Assembly: GCA_937901745.1 (NCBI GenBank)
Contig: CALGSZ010000001.1
Span: 1 to 38,819, forward strand
Length of the DNA: 38,819 nucleotides
DNA from: an uncultured Chloroflexota bacterium
GTDB lineage: Bacteria; Chloroflexota; Chloroflexia; Thermomicrobiales; UBA6265
Reading direction: 5' to 3'
The stretch's first letter is position 1, and every line of letters begins with the position of its first letter. Below the pieces are notes generated by a model, which saw nothing but the letters and a program-made list of their open reading frames with translations, was not told where the DNA came from and did not search any database. This document shows positions 24,920-31,310 of the stretch, in pieces. The position numbers and the translations under genes were made by a program.

Positions 24920-26122
24920 TTAGGCGGTGTGGGACTCCGCGCGCTGGGGCAGGGTGTCGGTGCCGTCGGTCGGCCGCTTGGCGCGGCGCCGATCGAACAT
25001 GTCGAGGAGCAGCAGCCCCTCGATCTCGATGAACTCGTACATCCGCATCATCGCCTTGAACTCGGGATCGGCGTTCAGATAGAGCCCTTCCATCAGACCC
25101 TGATGCACGTGCGGCTCATACGTCTTCGAGAACTTGTTGTTCTGAATGCCGATGAAGAGCTTGTAGAGGTCCACGAGCTCGGTGGGCGAGATCGGGGTAT
25201 CGAGATCGCTCCGGATGATCTTGCCGGATGCCATCCGCACCTTCAGCCGGTTCTCGATCGCGAAGCGGTTTAGTTCGTTCTCGAATTGGAGCGCGTCGCG
25301 GCTGTAGTCGAACAAGATGAGTTTGAGATAAATCGATTCGACGGCGAGGTTGAACAGCTCGCAGAGCTTCGCCTTGTTGGGCGGAATCGCCTCGACGAAG
25401 CGGCCCTGGACGAGATCATAGAGCGCGCGGGCCGTGTCGAATTGGGTCAGACCGGTCAGCTTCGCGATCGTGGCAACGTCGCGCTGCCCATCAACGCATT
25501 CATAAACGGGCAGCAGATGCTCCGGCACGGTTCGCTCGATCAGGTGGGGACGCTGCCGGAAGATCATAAAGACCGACGGGACGACCGGGCTGATCTGGAT
25601 CCACTCATCAACCCGGCGCGTGCCCTCGATGATGAGATGGTTGCCATCGACCGTGACCGCGACGCCTCCCTCCTTGACGACCTCGCCTGCCTTGAAGGTG
25701 AACTGGCAATTGCGCCACAGGAAGAGGGTGTAGACGGCCGTTTCCAGAAGTAGCTCGTGGCACCGCTCGAGGTCTTCGCGGTCGAGGATCCGACGCTGGA
25801 CGAGCTCGGCCAACATCTCCTCCTCCGTCTTGCCTGGCCGGCGCGCGCGAAACGCCTCGACCTGGTGGCGCTGGACGCGGCCGATACGGATGAGAAGATC
25901 GAACATGCCGGGCAGGCGCGCTCCGGCGGCGACGTAGGTGATGCGGCCGTTCTCGAAGGAGATCGTCCGGGTGTTCCAGCCCTGGATCAGCGTCAGCGTC
26001 CCCGTCTTCCCGGAGAGGCTGATCATCTGCAGGATGTCGGAAATCAGGAAGTTGCCCAGGCGTCCCTGGAGGTCGAACTCGGGCTTGCTGGCAATGCCAT
26101 CCTTCGGGTCGGTGCGGTCCAT
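24920..26122 (-). CDS. PATAN (DUF4388) domain protein, unknown function
   Basis: A 400-residue protein beginning with a PATAN/DUF4388 domain (about residues 17-110): LGNFLISDILQMISLSGKTGTLTL, then ISFENGRITYVAAG. DUF4388 proteins often act as effector modules in signalling and gliding or EPS control. Residues 110-170 are helical (LIRIGRVQRHQVEAF, ELVQRRILDREDLERCHELLL) and resemble a decayed version of the MshEN-like stretch in the other PATAN protein. The remaining 230 residues include a winged-helix-like part (YECVDGQRDVATIAKLTGLTQFDTARALYDLVQ) and a C-terminal helical region, without clear family. ATG 26122 gives the domain start; the frame is open to 26200. It follows a structured leader on the minus strand. 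Confidence 0.8.
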   Translation of the reverse strand: MDRTDPKDGIASKPEFDLQGRLGNFLISDILQMISLSGKTGTLTLIQGWNTRTISFENGRITYVAAGARLPGMFDLLIRIGRVQRHQVEAFRARRPGKTEEEMLAELVQRRILDREDLERCHELLLETAVYTLFLWRNCQFTFKAGEVVKEGGVAVTVDGNHLIIEGTRRVDEWIQISPVVPSVFMIFRQRPHLIERTVPEHLLPVYECVDGQRDVATIAKLTGLTQFDTARALYDLVQGRFVEAIPPNKAKLCELFNLAVESIYLKLILFDYSRDALQFENELNRFAIENRLKVRMASGKIIRSDLDTPISPTELVDLYKLFIGIQNNKFSKTYEPHVHQGLMEGLYLNADPEFKAMMRMYEFIEIEGLLLLDMFDRRRAKRPTDGTDTLPQRAESHTA

Positions 26123-26174
26123 CGTGGCAATCCCAAGCGGCAGGCCAAGCAATACCTCGCGCGCATCGCCAGCT

Positions 26175-26229
26175 TGCCCCTGAGCGCACAGCGGCCGCAA
26201 CGGGGCAGTTAGCCCTTTCGGGGGCTTTT
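26175..26229 (-). promoter_or_regulatory. Two tandem hairpins upstream of the PATAN gene
   Basis: AGCCC (26211-26215) pairs with GGGCT (26222-26226) around a 6-base loop, with a T-run on the plus strand at 26226-26229. TGCCCC (26175-26180) pairs with GGGGCA (26202-26207) over a longer loop containing GCGGCCGC. On the minus strand these precede the PATAN ATG by about 50-105 bases. On the plus strand the first could act as a terminator, but no plus gene leads into it. Confidence 0.35.
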
Positions 26230-26315
26230 CGCGAGGACGTTGCGCCCGGATCGAAAGGGGGATAGCAGTGCTTTGGTCCTGAGGAGGGCGGGTTCCGCCC
26301 GCCGCGCGCCGGAAT

Positions 26316-27236
26316 TTACCCGAGCAACGCCCGCGCCGCGCTGAGCGCTTCCTTGTCCCTCTCGTCGGTCAGACGGCGCTCCGCCTCCGTCACGGGTGCG
26401 AAGTTGGGCTGACCGGAGCCCTCAACGGGAGCGAGCGCGCGAAGCGCCATTGCCGGCTGGCCGCCCGGCTGGGCGCGGCGTGACCCGGCCCAGCCAGCGA
26501 TCTCGGTTGTCACGCCGAGCGATGCCGCGTGTCGTACAGCCGCCTTCCAGAGTGGCTCAGTTGCCTCCGCGCGCGCCACCGGCAATGCGCTGCCCTCGGC
26601 TCGATCTTCGATCGCTACCGCCGCGCCGTCCTCCGAGAGGATGACGAGCCGGATCGTAGCGGCCTTGTCGCCCTCATGGGCAAGCTCCCGCGCCACCTCT
26701 GCCCGCACCTTGGCGTATGTGACCGGAATCAGCTCGGGGAGCACCATCGTCGAGGCGAGAATCGGCATGAAATTCGCGTCCCCTTTCCAGCGCGGGACGA
26801 TGTGCTGGTGCAGATGCCCGGCCACTCCCGCCCCGGCGACATCGCCGATGTTGAAGCCGACGTTGAAGCCATCGCACGTCAACACTCGGCGCAGGGCGCG
26901 CAGGGTTGGCGGCAACAGCGCGGCCATTCCCTGGATCGCCGCCTCGCTGGCTGCTTCGGGACTCGCGACGTGCTCGTTCGGGACGATCATCAGGTGCCCG
27001 GTGTTGTACGGGAAGAGATTCATGATGAGGAAGGCCGACTCGCCCCTGTGCACGATGAGGCTCTGGACGTCATCAGAGGCTGCGAGCCGGTTACAGAAGA
27101 GGCAGCCGGCCTCCTTAGCGCCGCCACCGACATACCGCATGCGCCAGGGTGTCCACAGTCGTTGATGCTCGATTGGGTGATTTGGAAGTTCCTCGAATCG
27201 CGCGTCGTCGCGGACGCGATCATGCTCGCTGCTCAT
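26316..27236 (-). CDS. HIT-family hydrolase/transferase with degenerate Nudix-like C-terminal domain
   Basis: A 306-residue protein. Residues 1-150 are a HIT domain: a Cys45/Cys48 CxxC zinc pair, IMNLFPYNTGHLMIVPNEHV, and the histidine triad H141, H143 and H145 in HLHQHIV. HIT members of this type are nucleotidyl hydrolases or AP4A phosphorylases. Residues 194-290 resemble a Nudix fold: a LVILSEDGAAVAIEDR strand pair, then LPVARAEATEPLW and AAVRHAASLGV where the Nudix box should be. Glu227 and Arg235 have the correct spacing, but the catalytic Glu residues of the box are replaced and one position is lost. So the C-terminal domain looks structural. Start ATG 27236 has only a weak ribosome site; no better one is in frame. 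Confidence 0.8.
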   Translation of the reverse strand: MSSEHDRVRDDARFEELPNHPIEHQRLWTPWRMRYVGGGAKEAGCLFCNRLAASDDVQSLIVHRGESAFLIMNLFPYNTGHLMIVPNEHVASPEAASEAAIQGMAALLPPTLRALRRVLTCDGFNVGFNIGDVAGAGVAGHLHQHIVPRWKGDANFMPILASTMVLPELIPVTYAKVRAEVARELAHEGDKAATIRLVILSEDGAAVAIEDRAEGSALPVARAEATEPLWKAAVRHAASLGVTTEIAGWAGSRRAQPGGQPAMALRALAPVEGSGQPNFAPVTEAERRLTDERDKEALSAARALLG

Positions 27237-27309
27237 GTCACGATGGTAGCACTCGCGTCGCGGACCGAGGAGCGTAGGACACATTTTCGAGTATCCGCGC
27301 CGGTTACGG

Positions 27310-27318
27310 TGCTATGAT
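27310..27318 (+). promoter_or_regulatory. Extended -10 promoter of the exopolysaccharide operon
   Basis: TGCTATGAT at 27310-27318 is a TG-n extended -10 with a 5-of-6 TATGAT box. No clear -35. Transcription would begin near 27325, inside the hairpin sequence described next. Confidence 0.55.
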
Positions 27319-27320
27319 AG

Positions 27321-27359
27321 GCAGCCGGTGGCAGACCAGGGATTTCTGTCACCGGCTGC
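27321..27359 (+). repeat. 15-bp inverted repeat at the exopolysaccharide start site
   Basis: The outer ten positions of 27321-27330 pair perfectly with 27350-27359; five further pairs (27331-27335 with 27345-27349, one of them G-U) leave a 9-base loop. It lies immediately after the -10 box. As DNA it may be a symmetric operator; as RNA it would be a long 5' hairpin at or close to the transcript end. The start codon is 37 bases further on. Confidence 0.6.
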
Positions 27360-27395
27360 TCCACAGTCTGGGACGGAGCGACACCGAGGGCTGCA

Positions 27396-28904
27396 GTGCA
27401 ATCGACACAAGCTATGGGCTCCGCTACGCGTGCGGAGCGATCCCGATTGCGCCGCGCCGTGGCCGAGCGCGCGTTAGTACTTCTGCACATCGGCCAGGTG
27501 TTCGTCGACGCCGGGCTCGTCTGGCTGGCATTCTGGCTTGCCTGGCTCTTGCGCTACCGGCTGGAGTGGGGCGGTGATGTTCCGCCGTGGGTTTGGGAAC
27601 CCTTCGAGACGTTCCACTCCCGGGCGGCGCTCTTCGTCGCTCTGACGATTGCCATCTTCTTCATTCGCGGAATCTACCGCCTGCCCCGCTCGACCGGGTT
27701 CCTGGATGAGGCGACGCTCCTCATCGGCGGCGTCACGACGGCGATGGCAGGCGTGATTTTGACCGCGTTCCTGTCCCGCTTCGTGCCTTCCCGGCTCGTC
27801 TTTCTTTACGCCTGGGGGCTCGCGATCGCGCTCCTGCTAGCGCGTCGGCTCGCCTGGCGCGCTATCCGGCATTGGCTCTGGGCACGGGAGATCGGCGTCG
27901 ACCGCGTGCTCCTCGTCGGCGCCGGTGATGCCGGCCGGCGTGTGATGCAGGCGATGATGGGCATGCCGGCCCTGGGCTATCGCGTCATCGGCTTCGTGGA
28001 CGATGGCGATAGCTCCCCGATGCTGGCCGTCGCGACCGAGGGAGGCGTCACCAGTGCCGAGCGTCTCGGGACGACGGCTGATCTGCGCGACCTCATCGGC
28101 CGCATGGAGATCGACGAGGTGATCGTCGCGCTGCCTCCCGAGGCGCAGGGGCGTGTGCTGGAGATCGTCGACCAGTGCCGGCAGTCGGGCGTGACGTTCA
28201 AGGTCGTGCCGAATCTCCTCCAGCTCTCGCTCGATCGCGTAGACCTGGCCGAAGTTGCGGGCGTGCCGCTCATCGGGATCAAGGACGCGTCCATCCGCGG
28301 CGTGAACTACGCGATCAAGCGGACGATGGACATTGTGATCGCCTCCCTCGTCCTGCTGATCATGGGCATCCCGATGCTCGTGATTGCCGCGCTCATTCGG
28401 CGCGACTCTCCAGGTCCCGCCCTGTTCCGGCAAGTGCGTGTCGGGAAGAACGGCCAGCCGTTCACGATGCTCAAGTTCCGCTGCATGGTGGACGGCGCGG
28501 ACTGCATGCGCGAGGAGCTGATCCGATCGAATGGTCACGTCGATCCACGACTCTTCAAGCTGCCGGACGATCCGCGGCTGACTCGTATCGGGCGGAGGCT
28601 GCGGCGCTTGAGTCTCGATGAGCTTCCGCAGTTCATCAACGTCTTGCGAGGTCAGATGAGTGTGGTCGGCCCGCGCCCGCCGTTACCTGAGGAGGTCGAG
28701 AAATACGAGGACTGGCACCGCCAGCGGCTGCTGGTGACGCCTGGACTCACCGGGCTTTGGCAGGTCAACGGGCGGAGCAACCTGACCTTCGACGAGATGG
28801 TGCGGCTCGACTTGTACTACGCCGAGAATTGGTCCCCGTGGCTCGATATCAAGATCGTGCTGCGGACGATCCCCGCAATCGTGACCCAGCGCGGCGCCTA
28901 CTGA
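27396..28904 (+). CDS. Polytopic phosphoglycosyl transferase (exopolysaccharide initiation)
   Basis: A 502-residue WbaP/WcaJ-type enzyme that transfers a hexose-1-phosphate to undecaprenyl phosphate. Four or so hydrophobic segments occupy residues 30-150; a CoA-binding-3 (Rossmann) domain follows, DRVLLVGAGDAGRRVMQAM near residue 168; then a membrane helix (about residues 312-333) and the catalytic sugar-transferase domain with FRQVRVGKNGQPFTMLKFRCM, the Asp-Glu dyad in SLDELPQFINVLRG (near residue 406), VGPRPP and PGLTGLWQVNGRS. GTG 27396 follows GAGGG by five bases; ATG 27414 is an alternative. It opens an operon with a Wzz-like protein. It is distinct from the short enzyme at 998-1651. Confidence 0.92.
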   Translation: MQSTQAMGSATRAERSRLRRAVAERALVLLHIGQVFVDAGLVWLAFWLAWLLRYRLEWGGDVPPWVWEPFETFHSRAALFVALTIAIFFIRGIYRLPRSTGFLDEATLLIGGVTTAMAGVILTAFLSRFVPSRLVFLYAWGLAIALLLARRLAWRAIRHWLWAREIGVDRVLLVGAGDAGRRVMQAMMGMPALGYRVIGFVDDGDSSPMLAVATEGGVTSAERLGTTADLRDLIGRMEIDEVIVALPPEAQGRVLEIVDQCRQSGVTFKVVPNLLQLSLDRVDLAEVAGVPLIGIKDASIRGVNYAIKRTMDIVIASLVLLIMGIPMLVIAALIRRDSPGPALFRQVRVGKNGQPFTMLKFRCMVDGADCMREELIRSNGHVDPRLFKLPDDPRLTRIGRRLRRLSLDELPQFINVLRGQMSVVGPRPPLPEEVEKYEDWHRQRLLVTPGLTGLWQVNGRSNLTFDEMVRLDLYYAENWSPWLDIKIVLRTIPAIVTQRGAY

Positions 28905-28929
28905 CGGCGCATTAGCCCGAGCGGAAGCG

Positions 28930-29616
28930 ATGACCTCCGAGCGGAGCGACGGCGTGGATCTGAGGGAGCTGTTGGCGATCGTCCGCCGGCGTTGGTGGAT
29001 CATCGTTCTCGTGCCCGTCGTCGCTGCGGCGGCGCTCCTCTGGCGGACCTGGACCACGCCGTACCAGACAACCGTCCGCGCGACGGTGCTGATTCCCGGA
29101 GATACGGAGATTCCCGGCAGCGCGGAGCGGCCCGAGCTGATGGTGCTCGACGATCTCCCGCCTCTGGTCGACTCGCGCGCGTTCGCGGAGGGCGTGCATG
29201 CGGCGCTCGGAGAAACCTCGCTGACGGTCGAAGACGTGCGGGCGGCGCTCAGCGGGGAGCGGTACAGCCGCGTCTTGACGGTGCGCGTGACGCGCGAGTC
29301 GGCCGACGAAGCGCGGGCGATCGGCGAGGCGGTCGCGGCGTCCCTGCCCGAACTGATCAATCACTATCTCGTCGCGGAGGGCTCCTCCGAGCCGGCGACG
29401 GTGCGCATCATCGACCCGCCTGGTGACCCGACCCGCTCCCGGCCTGGGCAAGCGCTCCGCGCCTTGATCATCCTGGCCGTCGGCGTCGCGGTTGGACTTG
29501 GCCTCGCGGTACTGATTGATTTCCTCGATCCCCGGCTGCGCAGCGCGGACCAGGTCGAGCGGCTGCTCGGTATCCCGGTCCTGGCCGATCTTCGTGGCAG
29601 GCGGGGGGCGCCATGA
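28930..29616 (+). CDS. Wzz-like chain-length determinant
   Basis: A 228-residue Wzz-family protein that controls polysaccharide length in the membrane. The N-terminal part has RELLAIVRRRWWIIVLVPVVAAAALL as first membrane helix (about residues 13-38) and the C-terminal part RALIILAVGVAVGLGLAVLIDFLD as the second (about 177-200), with an external alpha/beta domain between. No kinase is fused, unlike the protein at 1773-3434. It is 25 bases after the phosphoglycosyl transferase and overlaps the next gene by four bases (ATGA). This split Wzz/kinase order is like CapA/CapB of Gram-positives. Confidence 0.85.
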   Translation: MTSERSDGVDLRELLAIVRRRWWIIVLVPVVAAAALLWRTWTTPYQTTVRATVLIPGDTEIPGSAERPELMVLDDLPPLVDSRAFAEGVHAALGETSLTVEDVRAALSGERYSRVLTVRVTRESADEARAIGEAVAASLPELINHYLVAEGSSEPATVRIIDPPGDPTRSRPGQALRALIILAVGVAVGLGLAVLIDFLDPRLRSADQVERLLGIPVLADLRGRRGAP

Positions 29617-30260
29617 GCGAGCGCGTTGCCAGTATCCCGCGCGCCGCAGCCTCGGCCGAGCCGGTATCGCTGCCGGAAGCCGTGGCAACCGAATCGGGCC
29701 GCGCGCTCGCGCTGCGCGTGGAAGCGGCGCTGGCTGGTCGTGAAAACTCTCGGGGCGAGTCGAGGATCATCCTGGTCGCCGGCTTGGAAACGCCAGGATG
29801 GGGCAGCGCGGTACAGCTGGCGGCGGCGTACGCGGCGCTCGGATGGGAGACTGTGGCGGCGAGGCTGGCAGCGACCGGCGATACCCAATCAGCAGCGGGG
29901 GCGCGTGCCGCGGCTCGTGCCTCTGGCCCGGGAACGCCGCGGGAGCTTGGAACTGAGGCGCTCCAGCCGACTACCGTGCCGCATCTATCGGTCGTCTCTC
30001 CGCAGCTCGTTTCGGAAATAGCAACGGCATTGCCGCGCCGGCAGGTCGTGTTGCTGGAGGCGCTGGCGAAGGCGTGCGACCGGCTTGTCGTGGCGTTGCC
30101 GGTGCGAGCTCCTGCTATTCCTCATATTGCGGCGAGCAGCGATGCCGCGATATTGGCGCTCCGGCCGGGCAAGACGACGCGCTCAGCGGCGATGGAAGCC
30201 AAGACGCTGCTGGAGACGGCTGGGGCTCCCCTCGTCGGGGCAGTGCTCAGCGACGGGTGA
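29613..30260 (+). CDS. Degenerate BY-kinase-like protein (probable pseudokinase)
   Basis: A 215-residue protein placed where a CapB/CpsD kinase should be. It keeps the fold pattern, ESRIILVAG, then a strand-helix unit and a closing LVGAVLS strand, but all catalytic motifs are lost. Walker A would be at residues 57-68, but reads GLETPGWGSAV, with Ser and Ala where Lys and Ser/Thr belong; Walker A' has no Asp, and Walker B reads VVLLEAL, Glu instead of Asp. It has just one tyrosine in all (Tyr73), and no C-terminal tyrosine cluster. The C-terminal ILALRPGKTTRSAAMEAKTLLETAG resembles the end of BY-kinases. It is translationally coupled to Wzz. The likely role is regulatory or structural, as a partner of Wzz. 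Confidence 0.7.
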   Translation: MSERVASIPRAAASAEPVSLPEAVATESGRALALRVEAALAGRENSRGESRIILVAGLETPGWGSAVQLAAAYAALGWETVAARLAATGDTQSAAGARAAARASGPGTPRELGTEALQPTTVPHLSVVSPQLVSEIATALPRRQVVLLEALAKACDRLVVALPVRAPAIPHIAASSDAAILALRPGKTTRSAAMEAKTLLETAGAPLVGAVLSDG

Positions 30261-31077
30261 AAGCAGGAGTCGAAGTGCCACTGGCTTCTTCGTAGAGCGA
30301 GGCATCCTCGTCCGCTGCTTGGTCCGAGGGCGGGGCCGCTTTCCCATTCTCGAGGGGTGGCAGCTCGCTGGAGCCAGTGAGCACGATGCCGCGCTGGCGC
30401 AGGCGAGCGACGGACCGCAGCAGCGTCAGCTCATCGAGTCCGAGCCGCTGCCCGAGCTCAGCCATGCTCATCGCGTTGCCCTGGAGAGTGAGAACGATGA
30501 GCGTCTCGGTCTCCGACAGCGAGTCGATGGCCGCGTCGCAGCCGTGCCTGAGCATGAGCACGGCGGTTGGATCCGGGGCGTGCCGTCGCAGCTCGACCAA
30601 CTCATCGCTGCGCCGCGTCGCTTCCAAAACGATTCGGTCGGTGTTCAGCGGCACATACTCAGTGCGGCTCGGGAGGGTCGCGCCGCGCTGATAATTGAAG
30701 ATGCCTCGATCGCTGGCGATGACGCGCGCGAGAATCTCGATGCACTGTTCTTCGATGCAGTGGCGCAGCTCTCGCTCGGACAGCCAGCCGCGCTCGAGGA
30801 GGATCATCCCCAGTCCCCGGTCGCGTCCGCTCTCCTCCTGCTCGCGGAGCGCCTCTTGCAGCTGGGACATGGACAGATAGCCGAGCCGAATCAGCATACG
30901 GCCGAGGCGCAGCGCCATGTTCGATGAGGTGATAAAGCTCAGCTGGCCTCGGTCGAGGTAGAGGGTCGCCTCTTCTCCACCGGCGCTGATGGTGAGCTTC
31001 CCGGTTTGCCGGCGGAGGCCCAACAGGTACAGCAGGTCGGGCACGCCGATGTCGCTAAGCTCACCCATGAACGACAC
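30247..31077 (-). CDS. PATAN (DUF4388) protein with MshEN-like motifs
   Basis: A 276-residue protein. Residues 4-55 are a PATAN/DUF4388 domain: MGELSDIGVPDLLYLLGLRR, TGKLTI, LYLDRGQLSFITSS. Next come two 24-residue stretches of MshEN (GspE-N, T2SSE_N) type. The first, residues 57-80, has Arg57-Leu58-Gly59, Leu62-Ile63, Gly66, Leu68, Leu73, Leu77 and Gln80. The second, 88-111, has Leu89-Gly90, Leu93-Leu94, Gly97, Leu99, Leu104, Ile108 and Gln111. MshEN binds c-di-GMP in type II secretion/pilus ATPases. The rest has a winged-helix-like part (residues 185-230) and an acidic tail. GTG 31077 has GGAGGG seven bases before it, better placed than ATG 31068 or TTG 31092. It overlaps the pseudokinase gene tail to tail by 14 bases. 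Confidence 0.75.
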   Translation of the reverse strand: MSFMGELSDIGVPDLLYLLGLRRQTGKLTISAGGEEATLYLDRGQLSFITSSNMALRLGRMLIRLGYLSMSQLQEALREQEESGRDRGLGMILLERGWLSERELRHCIEEQCIEILARVIASDRGIFNYQRGATLPSRTEYVPLNTDRIVLEATRRSDELVELRRHAPDPTAVLMLRHGCDAAIDSLSETETLIVLTLQGNAMSMAELGQRLGLDELTLLRSVARLRQRGIVLTGSSELPPLENGKAAPPSDQAADEDASLYEEASGTSTPAFTRR

Positions 31078-31099
31078 GCTGCTGCCCTCCAACCGGAAC

Positions 31100-31128
31100 C
31101 GGATACTCTGCTCTCATCATGATGCCAA
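31100..31128 (-). promoter_or_regulatory. Candidate promoter of the PATAN-MshEN gene
   Basis: On the minus strand TTGGCA (31128-31123, 5 of 6) and TATCCG (31105-31100, 3 of 6) are 17 bases apart; the gene starts about 20 bases later. The -35 is strong, the -10 weak. Confidence 0.4.
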
Positions 31129-31310
31129 GTATGCCGCCTCATTGGTACTAGCGACGTCCGCCTTTAGTCCCATTCATCAATGATCGGCAATGGTCACGGA
31201 ACCGGGAAAATGTGCGCGGCTCCTTCAGGAAATCCCAATTCCTGCCTGGAAACCGGATTAGGGGCGATAGATAAGCCGTGCGAGCACGCTAGCTCAAGGC
31301 GCAATCGAGG

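Noticed and set aside
26211..26229. Plus-strand terminator with T-run
   Set aside because: No plus-strand gene ends before it (the nearest is the LLM oxidoreductase, 2.8 kb away), so it is reported only as a hairpin in the leader of the PATAN gene.
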